Origin: Bacteroidota bacterium | Lineage (GTDB): Bacteria > Bacteroidota > Bacteroidia > Chitinophagales > Chitinophagaceae | Assembly: GCA_023422835.1 (NCBI GenBank) | Contig: JAFAGI010000007.1 | Location: 186,001-250,000, forward strand | Direction: 5' to 3' | DNA length: 64,000 bases | Shown here: positions 1-10,600 of the stretch, one piece after another | How positions within the stretch are numbered: position 1 is the first letter of the stretch | Layout of the letters: every line of letters begins with the position of its first letter | Notes under the pieces: model-generated | What the model was told of the DNA's origin: nothing | Seen by the model: the letters and a program-made list of their open reading frames with translations, nothing else | The model's database searches: none | Made by a program: the position numbers and the translations under genes

Positions 1-462
1 CTGCAGGTCGTTTAAAATGCCGGGAACCGCTTTCCAGTCGCCCTTTTTAGGATCATCAGTATACAATACGCTCATAGAACCGCTTGGGTCGCCCATGACA
101 TACAATACAGAGTCTTTGTAATTGAATGCTGCCGGTGCGTTCGATCCCTGGAAATACCATTTCTCTGGCGCTATAAATTGCCAGTGCAATAAATCTTTTG
201 AATGCCAGTAACCCATAGAACGTGTAACAAACATATAATACTCACCCCTGAAGCTTATAACCGCCGGATCTGCACCTGAACGATAAGAAAGATCGTTGTA
301 AGCATTGTAAACCATATAAGTATAATCAATATTCAGCGGGTTACAATAAGTCTGCTGAGCGTGTATGGAGAAACTGACCATTGAAAGCATTACCAGGCCA
401 ATAGCCTGCATCTTCCAACAAAAAAATTTTATTATACTTTTTAATTCATAAATATCGCTCAT
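1..462 (-). CDS. Secreted GH43-type glycosidase (C-terminus outside window)
   Basis: Reading from the start codon at 462 to the window edge gives 154 codons without a stop. The N-terminus has a hydrophobic signal segment ending in SIHAQ. Then come YRSGADPAV, FRGEYYMF and YWHSKDLLHW, the first blades of a family 43 five-bladed propeller; the Asp of the DPAV motif is the usual general base. An in-frame ATG at 411 is a second possible start, directly before the signal peptide core. It lies 145 nt downstream of a GH144-type gene on the same strand, so it is probably the last visible member of the glycan locus. GH43 enzymes mostly act on arabinans, xylans or galactans; the exact substrate cannot be told from this part. 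Confidence 0.75.
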   Translation of the reverse strand, partial: MSDIYELKSIIKFFCWKMQAIGLVMLSMVSFSIHAQQTYCNPLNIDYTYMVYNAYNDLSYRSGADPAVISFRGEYYMFVTRSMGYWHSKDLLHWQFIAPEKWYFQGSNAPAAFNYKDSVLYVMGDPSGSMSVLYTDDPKKGDWKAVPGILNDLQ

Positions 463-607
463 AATTTTCTGCTCTTCTACTAAGCTTAATTTATTTAGCT
501 CGGGTTATTTAACGTTTGTAGGTTATCGGGTTATGTAATTATAAAAGTGATTAGAGATGTTCTCGCCTTCATTCTTTATTCTATCCCCTGAGGCGATCAT
601 CTATCAA

Positions 608-1957
608 TTATTTAAATCCTAATTTTGTCAAACCTTCCTTCACTTCCGGGCAACTCATAAATAAATTCCACAGCAGCCCGGTACGGTAATTTTCTATCAT
701 CACAACTATTGGCCCCTGGTCTATGGCCAGGTATGAATCAGCATACCAGTTTTTAGATTCATTAAACGCATCTTTAAATCCATACTCACCCCAGAGTTTA
801 TGGCCCAAATTTATATAAAAGTAGCGCATTGCAGCCATCGACTCTCCGGGGGTGTAAGGAAAGGACGATAGTGCAGCCGTAGGTGCAATGGTGCCATGAT
901 CGTTTGTGGGCGAGTGTGCATTGTAACCGTTATAAGTATCGCAGGCAGAGAGCCCCCAGCTGTTTTTGCCGTAGCCTTTAAACGCTTTAGGATTATCTAC
1001 GCAATACTGGTAATGAATTTTTGCATGTGCGGTATTTTGTTGCCAGTAATCGGCATAAGCGTCTTTTAAACCTCTTGGGTCTAATCCCATGAAACTGTAA
1101 TGTGCAAAAAATAACGGGCCGCCGTAATCAAAGCCTAAAGGCAATGTTGTATTATAAAACTGTTTACCGTTTTTGAAAAAGTTGCTCATTGCCCAGCCTT
1201 TATGATATACACTGGCTTTGACCGGATATTTCTTTGATGATGCAGCCAGGACATACGTTATCAGTGCTTCATTGTAGCCCCGCAATTCAAAATCCATTGC
1301 CCAGCCGTTGTTCGGGCTCCAGTGCCAGTACATTACTTCCCGGTTTTCACGGGTAAAAAAATCCCATTCTGCTTCATTCCACATCCAATTGATACGGTCG
1401 CGTATTGCAGCTTCCACAGTATTATTTTTGTTGAAATACTGCCTGGCCGTAAGTAAGCCCTGAAAAAGAAAAGAACTCTCAACAATATCTGCCCCGTCAT
1501 CCTTCCGGCTAAACCGAATGGTTTTGCCTGTTTCTCCATTGAGCCAATGCGGGAACATGCCATGATAGCTGTCTGCCTTCCATAAAAATTTCACGATCTT
1601 ATTCAGACGGGCAGCTGCCTGCTCACGCGTGATCCACCCTCTTTCCGCCGCAACAATAATGGCCATGATGCCGAAACCTGATCCACCTGTTGTTACAACT
1701 TCATTGCCATACTCAGCAGTAGCGTTGCTTCTCTCCCGCGCCATGCCGGAAACAGGATGAGCAAAATCCCAGAAATAGCGGAAGGTCTGTTTCTGTACTA
1801 ACTCTACCAATGCCGAATCAGAGATATTTTTATCAATCCTGAGTGTATAGGATGTGGATTCATTTACAGCCGGCATCACTGCAGACTGAGCAAAAGTTGA
1901 AAAATGCCAAAAAAATAATAGAAATAAAAAGCTGCTTTTTTGCATGATAAAACTCAA
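608..1957 (-). CDS. Secreted GH144-type endo-beta-1,2-glucanase candidate
   Basis: 449 aa with a signal peptide (FLFLLFFWHF, then STFAQS). The body matches the Bacteroidota glucoamylase-like family now classed as GH144: QTFRYFWDFAHPVSGMARER, TTGGSGFGIMAI, HGMFPHWLNG and DQGPIVVMIENYRTGLLWNL. The block DDGADIVE gives Asp153, Asp157 and Glu160, matching in spacing the acidic residues implicated in the Chitinophaga GH144 enzyme. It is likely periplasmic or outer-membrane associated and cleaves within beta-1,2-glucan chains (family inference). A paralogue of the same family lies two genes upstream in the operon (3522-5177). An internal ATG at residue 5 is an alternative start. Family assignment is firm; substrate is less so. 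Confidence 0.85.
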   Translation of the reverse strand: MSFIMQKSSFLFLLFFWHFSTFAQSAVMPAVNESTSYTLRIDKNISDSALVELVQKQTFRYFWDFAHPVSGMARERSNATAEYGNEVVTTGGSGFGIMAIIVAAERGWITREQAAARLNKIVKFLWKADSYHGMFPHWLNGETGKTIRFSRKDDGADIVESSFLFQGLLTARQYFNKNNTVEAAIRDRINWMWNEAEWDFFTRENREVMYWHWSPNNGWAMDFELRGYNEALITYVLAASSKKYPVKASVYHKGWAMSNFFKNGKQFYNTTLPLGFDYGGPLFFAHYSFMGLDPRGLKDAYADYWQQNTAHAKIHYQYCVDNPKAFKGYGKNSWGLSACDTYNGYNAHSPTNDHGTIAPTAALSSFPYTPGESMAAMRYFYINLGHKLWGEYGFKDAFNESKNWYADSYLAIDQGPIVVMIENYRTGLLWNLFMSCPEVKEGLTKLGFK

Positions 1958-2010
1958 TAGAATATGCCGGGCATTGTTAAGTTTGGACCATGCCGGGCCT
2001 TCAAATAAAA

Positions 2011-3495
2011 TTATTTAGAAATACGCATTGATCCCAGATAATAAAATCCTGTACCATTGGTATTGTTATCACCGATGGTCACTGTGATTATAATCTCTCC
2101 TGCATCATTTGGCTGCACGCCCTCTGCGCAGGCTGTTTTATTGGTATTGTTTGAGGTATTTAAAGAGGTTATCACTTCATTTTTGCCTGTAGTAATAAAT
2201 TTAGTATCTCGGTTGTCGCTTACATTCATGCGCGAACCAAAATAGCAGAAATTATATTTTTCATTTTTATTAAGGCCTTTTATTTTAATTGTGCTTTTTT
2301 GAATAATCATGCCCCCGAAGCTGGCCTTGGCATTGCCAAAAAATGAATTTCCAGACACGCTTTCGGGCATATTCATATCAGTTGTAGTTATTTTAGCTCC
2401 ATCATTGTTTTGTCCGTTGAATCTGTCTAAAACTGTGGCGGTGATGCCTGTGTAGTTGCCTTTAGCGTTTTTAAGCGACACGGAAGAGCCGGAAGTGAAA
2501 CCTGTAAGACCATTCCAGTTTTCGGGCACGGTGCTATTGCCTAAATTAATGAATATTCCTCCTTCTACACTGCCGTCACCTTTTTGAAAGTCGAGCATTT
2601 CCGTCACAGCATCCGGTTGTTGTACTGCCATGTGCGCCGCGTTTTGGCAAATAGCAGCTTCAAAATCTGATAAGCCTGCTGGTTTAAATTTATTACCGAC
2701 TACACTTTTTTTAAACAGAGTTTCATACCAGGTGCATGCGGCCACATAGCGCCCCATGGGAATGCTTAAGTGATAACCGTCGCGGGTGAAGTTGTCTCCT
2801 ACTACGCTTGTTCTTGCATTTTGAATAGCTGTACCGGAAGGCACAACTAAAGATATATTCACAAGTTTTTTTGCTTTGTTTACCGCATCTATTATGGCAT
2901 TATACATGGTCATCTGGTCTTTTCCATAATTTGCAAATCCTGAATGTGTGGAGCTTTGTGCATATGCCCATGTTTGATGTAAAATGTATTTTACATCTTT
3001 ATTTCTTTTGCGCTTATCAACATAGTCAAAAACGAAAGGTAGCGGCACCTGGTAGGTTTCAAATTGCCCGGAGTTCTGGCTCACTTGCTGGAAGCTGATG
3101 TAGTCCCATTTTTCATCAGCAACAGCATAAGCTATTGAAGTGTTTGCTGTTGATTTTTTGTTTCCAAATTCATCAATTTTCCTATAGTCATATGCGTTTG
3201 CATTGTTTTGAGCATTTTGCATGTGAAGGTCCAGTGACGCGCCGCCGATATACATGTTGCCGATAATCATGTACCGTCCGTCGGCTTTTGCTAGTTCATA
3301 TAAATAGGTTTCTATGGCATCTTCTGAAAAACTATTCCCAATAGCCAGCACTTTCGTAACGCCGCCGATGGAATCAGAATCTTTGGGATAATTTCCCAAA
3401 ATCGGCCTTTCCATTTTCTGGCAGCTCATTAAAGCCGCTAATAAAACAGAAGCCGTAAAAAATTTATAAAACATCTTAGTGAACATGGACATCAT
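2011..3495 (-). CDS. DUF4886 SGNH-type lipoprotein with extra C-terminal domain
   Basis: 494 aa lipoprotein, lipobox ending at Cys25. Residues about 48-265 are a DUF4886/SGNH hydrolase-like domain: AIGNSFSEDA carries the probable nucleophile Ser55, and TRDGYHLS carries Asp239 and His242. Such domains often act as carbohydrate esterases. About 190 residues follow that are rich in beta-strand, Asn and Gly (NLGNSTVPENWNGL, FYYLGSMRISK); they may bind glycan or form a second module, and I do not recognise them. The segment after the lipid Cys (CQKMERPILGNYPKD) closely resembles that of the LamG lipoprotein at 5250-6101. It lies between the two GH144-type genes, so it probably removes a decoration from the same polysaccharide (inference). 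Confidence 0.78.
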   Translation of the reverse strand: MMSMFTKMFYKFFTASVLLAALMSCQKMERPILGNYPKDSDSIGGVTKVLAIGNSFSEDAIETYLYELAKADGRYMIIGNMYIGGASLDLHMQNAQNNANAYDYRKIDEFGNKKSTANTSIAYAVADEKWDYISFQQVSQNSGQFETYQVPLPFVFDYVDKRKRNKDVKYILHQTWAYAQSSTHSGFANYGKDQMTMYNAIIDAVNKAKKLVNISLVVPSGTAIQNARTSVVGDNFTRDGYHLSIPMGRYVAACTWYETLFKKSVVGNKFKPAGLSDFEAAICQNAAHMAVQQPDAVTEMLDFQKGDGSVEGGIFINLGNSTVPENWNGLTGFTSGSSVSLKNAKGNYTGITATVLDRFNGQNNDGAKITTTDMNMPESVSGNSFFGNAKASFGGMIIQKSTIKIKGLNKNEKYNFCYFGSRMNVSDNRDTKFITTGKNEVITSLNTSNNTNKTACAEGVQPNDAGEIIITVTIGDNNTNGTGFYYLGSMRISK

Positions 3496-3521
3496 TTTAT
3501 TTATTCTTTCTTATTATTTAA

Positions 3522-5177
3522 TTATTTACTTGTAAACCCCAGATTGCCAAGCGCTGCATTCACTTCGGGCGCTTTGCCAAACAGATTCCATAATAAACCT
3601 GTGCGGTAATTTTCTATCATCACAATAATCGGCCCCTGGTCTATCGCTAAAAAAGAATCGGCAAACCACGGATCATGTAGTGAAAAGGCATCCACAAAAC
3701 CATATTCTTTAAACAACTTATCGCCCAGCACGTAATAATAAAAATGCAATGCAGCCATAGATTGTTGGGGAGTATAAGGAAATGAAGACAGCGCAGCAGT
3801 TGGCGCTATATATCCGCGGTCATTGGCAGGCGAACTGGCAGTATAACCGCCATTGATATCGCTGGCAGAAAGCCCCCAGACCGAATCGCTGTAGCCATAA
3901 TACCGTTTCGGATTCTCAACGCAGTAACTGTAATTGATTAAAGTATGATGGGTTGTTTGCATGTTGTAATCAGCATATTTGTCTTTTAGTGCTTTAGGGT
4001 TAATGCCTAAAAAAGAATAATGCTCAAAAAACATAGGCCCGCCCAAATCTTCGCCTAAGGGCAACAAATAGTTGTAGAATGTTTTGCCGTTTTTCATGCC
4101 GCCGTTTCTTGCCCACCCTTCATCGTACACACTGACAGGAATGCTGAAGTTTTTAGAAGATGCCGCCAGCACGTAAGTGATCAGTGATTCATTCCAACCC
4201 TGGATTTTGTGGTTCATAGCCCAGTCTTTATCCGCGCTCCAATGCCAGTAAAGCACCTGTTGGTTATTTTGCCTGAACCAGTTCCACTCCACCCTGTCGC
4301 ATATGGTGTTGATGTCCGCCCGAAGCGTTGTTTCTGCCGGAGAATTTTCTTTAAAATATTCTCTTACGGCAATCAATCCCTGAATCAAAAAAGACGTTTC
4401 CACCAAATCTGCTCCGTTGTCGTTGGCGCTGAATGCTATTGTTTCTCCGGTAATTCCGTTGAGCCAGTGCGGATAAGCGCCATGAAAAGTTTGTGCTTTA
4501 TCCTTCAAAAAAGCAACGATTCTTTGCAGTCTTGCCAAACCATCAGCGCGTGAAATAAAGTTTCTTTCCATGCCCACAATTATTGCCATTAGCCCAAAGC
4601 CGGAGCCACCGCTGGTAACAAGGTCCCCCGAAGTATTTCTTTCTCTTGCCAAGCCGGAAACCGGATGGCCAAAATCCCAGAAATATTTAAAAGTTTGCTG
4701 CTGTACTTTGGTCAGCAATTCGTCATTGGTAATTTTGGGGAATTTTCTTGATGAATCTAATGATGTGGTAAAAGTCCTTGTAAAATCCTGCACCAGCGCG
4801 CCGCCAGATTTATTTTGCAGATTTTTTGAAACAAAAAAAGTGTATTTGGCGAGATAACTGAGGTTGTTTAATGAAATGATAACCACAGAATCATTGTTGG
4901 CCAATGCGCTTTGATAAGGAACAGCATTTCCGGCAGCGTCTTTTATGGAAATGTTGCCGCCGACCGATGCGGAAGTGATGGGTTGGGAAAACTTCAGATA
5001 AACAGCAGGCTTTGTGTATACGCCTTTTAATTCGTTTTCAAAGGTTTTGTTGTTGATGGTATAAGTAACCAAGCGTGCAGCCGTGGGTTGCGGCTTTACT
5101 ACAGGATCAGTGCCGGATTTTTTACAGGCTGCAAAAAAAAGAAGCGCTGCAAAAAGAAATTTGGAGAAAAAATTCAT
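3522..5177 (-). CDS. GH144-type glucanase lipoprotein with N-terminal Ig-like domain
   Basis: 551 aa. Lipobox with Cys18, so probably anchored to the outer membrane. Residues about 35-140 look like a bacterial Ig-like (Big_5) domain (VYLKFSQPITSASVGG, YTFFVSKNL). The catalytic part starts near 150 and parallels the 608-1957 protein over its whole length: QQTFKYFWDFGHPVSGLARE, HGAYPHWLNGITGE, then DNGADLVE with Asp253, Asp257 and Glu260. The paralogue lacks the Ig-like domain and the lipid anchor, suggesting one surface-anchored and one soluble enzyme. A strong hairpin (5194-5229) separates this gene from the susCD-LamG part of the operon. Confidence 0.85.
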   Translation of the reverse strand: MNFFSKFLFAALLFFAACKKSGTDPVVKPQPTAARLVTYTINNKTFENELKGVYTKPAVYLKFSQPITSASVGGNISIKDAAGNAVPYQSALANNDSVVIISLNNLSYLAKYTFFVSKNLQNKSGGALVQDFTRTFTTSLDSSRKFPKITNDELLTKVQQQTFKYFWDFGHPVSGLARERNTSGDLVTSGGSGFGLMAIIVGMERNFISRADGLARLQRIVAFLKDKAQTFHGAYPHWLNGITGETIAFSANDNGADLVETSFLIQGLIAVREYFKENSPAETTLRADINTICDRVEWNWFRQNNQQVLYWHWSADKDWAMNHKIQGWNESLITYVLAASSKNFSIPVSVYDEGWARNGGMKNGKTFYNYLLPLGEDLGGPMFFEHYSFLGINPKALKDKYADYNMQTTHHTLINYSYCVENPKRYYGYSDSVWGLSASDINGGYTASSPANDRGYIAPTAALSSFPYTPQQSMAALHFYYYVLGDKLFKEYGFVDAFSLHDPWFADSFLAIDQGPIIVMIENYRTGLLWNLFGKAPEVNAALGNLGFTSK

Positions 5178-5193
5178 TGTAGCTGTTGTTAAT

Positions 5194-5229
5194 TAAAAAA
5201 GGAGAGGCAAAGTGTGATACCTCTCCTTT
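5194..5229 (-). terminator. Hairpin between LamG lipoprotein and GH144 lipoprotein genes
   Basis: AAAGGAGAGG (5198-5207) pairs perfectly with CCTCTCCTTT (5220-5229) over a 12-nt loop. On the minus strand it is followed by a run of T. It starts about 20 nt after the stop of the LamG gene and lies before the next start, so it should lower expression of the enzymes relative to the SusCD-LamG binding machinery. Confidence 0.75.
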
Positions 5230-5249
5230 ACATTCAATGGAATGATTGT

Positions 5250-6101
5250 TTATTTTTTGTTGTTGTAAAGTTCTGTAACTTCGGCGGGGGAGAGAGCAAC
5301 GGCGTACATTCTAAATTGGTCAAGCCCGCCCTTCCAACTGGAGGAAAGCCAATCTTCTCCAGAGAAATTGTTAGCCGGACCACATCCTACTCTCATCTCT
5401 GTTATTTTAGACTCATCTAAATTAATATCTCCATGCCCCGTCCATGTTCTTTTATTACTATTTGCTATGCCATCCTGATAAAGAGTCATTGTGCTGGTGC
5501 CTGCATCATATACAAGTGCAATGTGATGCCATTTGTTATCCAATAAGCCACTCACAGCATTGCCTCCTTCCCAATTAAGCCAAGCATCTTTTACTGATTT
5601 ATCTACAATCAAAGTTTTGATAGCGCAGGCGGCGTTGTTTCCTTCCAATAGCACGAACATATTTGCTCCAGACCAATGGCTAACATTCGACTTAAAGCTC
5701 ATAATAAACTCCGCACCATTATCGTTTATATTATTTTTTGTTTGCCCATCTCTTTTTATCCAAAAAGAAAGCGTAAAACTTTTCGAGGCTGCCGCCCAAT
5801 CGTTAGGCCGAGCATATTTAATGAACTTTCCTGCTTCTCCCTGCACCGCCTTACCGCTTATACCATCAATAGACTTCAAAGGATTATCAGTAGGAAAATT
5901 TGCTAAAATGCTATCTACGGCGTTCATAGAAGACCGATTTGAAGTGCCGTCGAAGGCAACATAAAATTTCAACGGGCCTCCGGGAGGGTTTACATCCTGA
6001 GGATAATCTCCCAACGCAGGCCTGTCTAATTTTTGGCAACCAACAAACAAAAACAACGACAGAAGCATCAGAAGATTCAATCTCTTTTTATTTGCGATCA
6101 T
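5250..6101 (-). CDS. LamG/concanavalin-like surface lipoprotein of the Sus locus
   Basis: 283 aa. Lipobox FLFVGCQK, Cys22. Residues about 75-280 form one laminin-G-like jelly-roll domain (WAAASKSFTLSFWIKRDGQ, DNKWHHIALVYDAGTSTMTL, GGLDQFRMYAVALSPAEVTE). It sits directly after susD, the place usually held by SusE/SusF-type surface glycan-binding proteins, so glycan capture is the likely role. No catalytic residues are seen. The linker after the lipid Cys (KLDRPALGDYPQD, then PPGGPLKFYVAFDG) is shared in part with the DUF4886 lipoprotein. Spacing to susD is 26 nt. Confidence 0.8.
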   Translation of the reverse strand: MIANKKRLNLLMLLSLFLFVGCQKLDRPALGDYPQDVNPPGGPLKFYVAFDGTSNRSSMNAVDSILANFPTDNPLKSIDGISGKAVQGEAGKFIKYARPNDWAAASKSFTLSFWIKRDGQTKNNINDNGAEFIMSFKSNVSHWSGANMFVLLEGNNAACAIKTLIVDKSVKDAWLNWEGGNAVSGLLDNKWHHIALVYDAGTSTMTLYQDGIANSNKRTWTGHGDINLDESKITEMRVGCGPANNFSGEDWLSSSWKGGLDQFRMYAVALSPAEVTELYNNKK

Positions 6102-6127
6102 TTTAATTGGTTTTTATTTTGAAATAA

Positions 6128-7624
6128 TTATTTCCAGTCCGGATTTTGTTTTAAGACTTCTACTCCATTCACTTTTGATCTGTCGATAGCTCCCTGCGGT
6201 ATCGGGAAATACCGGTTTCTTTCCTGGTAACCTAAAGGTCCTAAAACAGTTATTGCATCGCCCCAGCGCACAAGGTCGTAAAAACGTTCGTACTCCATAC
6301 CAAATTCCACACGCCTTTCATGTTTGATGGCATTTCTTAGTTCTGCCTGATTGGTGGTAGTAACTTTGGGAAGAATATTGGCATTTCCTCTTGCTCTTGC
6401 TCTTACCATTTCTAAATAATCCACAGCTTTCGCAGCATTACCGGTTTCGTTGGCAGCCTCTGCTGCCATCAGCAGTACGTCGGCATATCTTATCAACCGC
6501 ACATTCATCCATTGGGCAAAGCGCATACCGGTGGCGGCGCGGCGTGCAGGATCGCTATAAATTTTTTTATTCCAGTAAGGTTGCGGCAAATCCGCCGGCA
6601 GCGTTAATCCGTAAATACCATCCGGCTGACCGGTGTAAAGAATGGTAGCATTCTTTCTCGGATCGTCAGGCTCATACGCGTTTACCAGGTTTTGCGTGGG
6701 CACATTAAAGCCCCAGCCGAAATCCCATGCGCCTGAACCTCTTACACCCTGCACAATAGCAAAGTTATTGGCAATGACCAATGAACCATTGGCATTTACA
6801 TACTGTTGAATCTCAAACAACGACTCCGCGTTATTTTCACCACTTTCTTTGAAATAATCAACATAGTTCGGCGTGAGTTTGTACAAACCGGAATTGATCA
6901 CTTCCTCGCTTCTTGCCAATGCGCCGGCCCAGTTTTTCCGGTATAGGTATACTTTTGCCAAGAGTGCATTGGCAGTACCTTTTGTTACTCTTCCTGCGAA
7001 AGCGCTTGCCCAGGTTGGAGGCAGATTTTGAACAGCTACCTGAAGGTCTTCCTCTATAAAAGCATAAACCTGGTCAACAGTAGATTTGGGGAGATTTGCA
7101 TCTCCGGCCTGGTATATTTTATTTTTTACAATGGGTACCTCTCCGTAATCTCTTACCAGGTCAAAATATGCAAATGCGCGCATAAAGCTCGCTTCGCCTT
7201 TGTTTATCATGCTGCCCTGATCGTTGAGCTGCAAAGAATCAATGTCGTGGAGAATGTCGTTGCAGGCATAGATAAAGTTATAGTGCCCGTTCCACCAGTC
7301 ATTAAACGGCCACATATCTATTCCGTTGGCATATTGGAAATTGTCCATAATTTGTCCTTGTGCAGCCGCATCATTAGGCGTGCTTCCTTTTGCAGCATCA
7401 TCACTTCTGATGGTTTTGAACCACAGCAGCGCGAAGCCGGATATGCCTTCGTCTCTGAGCTTGCCGTATAAGCCAAATACTTTTTCATCCACGCCACCGG
7501 CAGCAAGATCGCCTGCCGTAGCGGAACCCAGGGGCTTTCTGTCTAAAAATTTTTTACAACCGCCTGATATTATCATTAAAGATAATAAGAGGAAGGTGAA
7601 TGTCGTTTTCATTATTTTGTTCAT
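6128..7624 (-). CDS. SusD/RagB-family outer-membrane glycan-binding lipoprotein
   Basis: 498 aa. Lipobox ISGGCKKF, Cys23. Typical SusD features: KKFLDRKPLG after the Cys, TPR-like helices (GEASFMRAFAYFDLVRDYGE, NALLAKVYLYRKNWAGAL), RLIRYADVLLMAAEAANETG, and the C-terminal block ERRVEFGMEYERFYDLVRWG. Length is usual for the family. It should sit as a lid on the SusC barrel and select oligosaccharides for import. It follows susC by 22 nt and belongs to the same transcript. An internal Met at residue 5 may be the true start. Confidence 0.93.
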   Translation of the reverse strand: MNKIMKTTFTFLLLSLMIISGGCKKFLDRKPLGSATAGDLAAGGVDEKVFGLYGKLRDEGISGFALLWFKTIRSDDAAKGSTPNDAAAQGQIMDNFQYANGIDMWPFNDWWNGHYNFIYACNDILHDIDSLQLNDQGSMINKGEASFMRAFAYFDLVRDYGEVPIVKNKIYQAGDANLPKSTVDQVYAFIEEDLQVAVQNLPPTWASAFAGRVTKGTANALLAKVYLYRKNWAGALARSEEVINSGLYKLTPNYVDYFKESGENNAESLFEIQQYVNANGSLVIANNFAIVQGVRGSGAWDFGWGFNVPTQNLVNAYEPDDPRKNATILYTGQPDGIYGLTLPADLPQPYWNKKIYSDPARRAATGMRFAQWMNVRLIRYADVLLMAAEAANETGNAAKAVDYLEMVRARARGNANILPKVTTTNQAELRNAIKHERRVEFGMEYERFYDLVRWGDAITVLGPLGYQERNRYFPIPQGAIDRSKVNGVEVLKQNPDWK

Positions 7625-7646
7625 AATATTTTATTAAATGAGGTTA

Positions 7647-10600
7647 TTAAAAATTAAGATTAAAACCTACTGTGTAAATGGCAGGCAAGGGGTAGCCGCC
7701 ATTGTCTACGCCAAAGGCCGTTGCGCTGCCGCCTGCTTCTGGGGTGAACCCTGAATTTCTTTTCCAGGTTTTTATATTTTGCCCGCTTAAGTAAATTCTC
7801 AAAGAGGTTATACTTGCCTTAGCCAGCCACTCGGGGTTAAAAGTATAGCCTACCTGTAGGTTTCTAACTCTGAAATAGCTTCCGTCTTCGATCATGTAAG
7901 TGGAATTGGCGCGGTTGATGGTGTTTTTAGAAATAGCTCTCGGCTCCCAGTTGGAAGAGCCCGGTTCTGTCCACCTGCCAAGCCGGGCTTGTCTGTAGTT
8001 GAATTGCGCGTAAGAATTGTCTACGCCCCATGCACGCCATATTTCATTGCCAAAAACGCCCTGAAACTCAACATTCATGTCAATGCCTTTGTAATTTAAA
8101 CCAGCATCTAAACCGTAGGTAAAGTCGGGAGTAGGATTGCCGATGATGGTTCTGTCTGCCGGATCAATTTTGCCGTCTCCATTGATGTCTTTATAACGGA
8201 TGTCGCCGGGGCCATAGGAGCCTAAGGAAGATGCGTCGGGGCTTGCAAGTTTATCAGCATAAGACTGGTATATTCCATCATGGACATATCCGTAGAATGA
8301 ACCTATCGGTAATCCTTCAGATGATCTGGACTGTCCTTCTATAATTTCGTAGCCTGTGCGGAAGATGGATAAAACCTTGTTGTTGATAGTAGTAATGTTT
8401 CCTCCTACATTATATGAAAGATCTTTGGTGATGTTATCCGCCCATCTTGCCGTAAATTCAAATCCATGACTGTTGATGGAGCCTGAATTGGTGTAAAAAC
8501 TTTCGGATCCTTCTCTAACGAATGTTAGCAGGTCGTTGGTTGTGCGGCTATAATAGTTTCCTTCAAAAAACAACCTTCTTTTTAAGGCATTGGCCTCTAT
8601 TCCTGCTTCATAAGAAGTTACGGTTTCCCATTTCAGGTTCGGATTGTTGCGGTAGGCCAACACATAAGCCGGTACTATATTATCTCCGAACACGGCCGTG
8701 GCGCCGGTTACATAGTTAGGATAATACGGATAGTTCACATTTGTATATTGGTTACCCAGTTTACCGATTGACGCTTTTATTTTTAAACCATCAAAGAAGG
8801 TTTGATCTTTCATGAAATCTTCCCTTGCCAGCTCCCATGCTGCGCCTAAAGCCCAGAAGTTCTCAAACCTGTTGCTGGGAGATATTTCTGAAGAGCCGTC
8901 TCTGCGGAATGAGGCATTCAACAAGTATTTTGACTGGTAATTATACAGCACACGCAAAAGGTAAGAAACGGTAGTTCTTTCCCACTGGCCTGAATTGGCA
9001 TAACGTGTAGTTGGGTCGCCGTAAGGGAACACATTCAGATACCACCAGCGCGGATCGTTAGGAATAGGTTCCCGGTTAACATACTGCTGCACATTACCGC
9101 TTACTTGTGAATAATCATTGAAGTAAGTAGTAAAGCCGCCCAGCGCCGTAACATTATGATCGCCAATACGCTTTTTATAAGTCAACAGATAATCCTGCTG
9201 AAATTTATTGTAAATATTCTTGTACTGGTTTACAGATGTTCTTGTAAATCCGTTCATTTCCACCACTTTTCCTGTTTCGCCTGAATAAACATTTATCAGC
9301 GGAGAATAACTCCTGCCGTCATTGAAGCCCAGGTCGGTTAGGAAGTTCGCTCTAAAAGTAAAATCTTTAAGAAAATCTACTTCTGCAAAAGCATTCCCTA
9401 CTATTCTGTATTCCCTGTTTATCGCTGTATATTTTGTCATTTCCAAGCCCATCAAAGGGTTGCCTATTTGGGCGCCGCCGATTTCATCGGGAAGTTTATT
9501 ATAAACGCCGTATTCTTCGTTAAAAGGCGTTACTATGGGTGTGGCTAAAAGCGCACCGCCTAAACCAAAGGTTTTGGGTAGCATGGCACGATAACCGTTT
9601 AAAGAAAAACCTACTCTGAAGCGGTTAGAAAGCCTGAGCTCATTGCTAATATTCAAAGTTATTTTATCTAAATCTTCATATTTTAGTACGCCTTCTTCTT
9701 TTATATAACCAATGCCCATGTAGAATTTATTTTTTTCACTGCCGCTGCTGATGCTTACATTGTTGTTATTCACAATAGCTTGTTTATTTAACAGCAAATC
9801 AATCCAGTTTGTATTGCCGTTGAACACATCATAATAAGCAAACGGTGCTAACCCGTCGTTTTCACGTTGTTCATTGTACAATAATTTGAACCCTTCTGCA
9901 TCAGTGAGTTTAGGAATATCTACTACTTTTTTTAACCCTAAGGAAGAGTTTACATTCACTGCCAACCTTCCTGCTTTTCCTTGTTTCGTGGTAACGATGA
10001 TAACACCGTTAGCGCCTCTTACGCCAAAAATAGCCAGAGAAGACGGATCTTTCAATACTTCTATAGACTCAACATCGGCAGGATTCACAAAATTCATATT
10101 ATCATTAAAAATGCCATCTACAATGTAAAGAGGTTTGGTTTGGTTTAAACTTACGGTGCCGCGGATACGAATATCTGGTTCCTGACCTGGTGTGCCGCTG
10201 TTCACAATCGTTAAACCTGCTACTCTACCTTGTAAAGATGCTACGGGGTTTGTATTCGGCTTGTAAGCAACTTCTTCACCGGAAATCTTGACAATAGACC
10301 CCGTCAAATCTCTTCTGTTTGCCGTACCATAACCAATCACCACTACCTCACTGCCAGCTGCCTGAGCTGCCGACTGCATAAGTTGAATGCTGATCTCTAT
10401 ATCGTTGCCCAATGTGAATGTTGAGCGATCATAACCCAAGCTGGTGATTTCCAATTCCGTACCTGATGCAGCACGAATATTAAAATAACCTGCAGTATCG
10501 GTTGTAGTGCCATTGGTTTGGCTGGCGCGCACTACTGCACCTGGTATGCCATTACCTGTTTCTATATCAGTAACCCGTCCACGGTATGTTTGCTGTGCAA

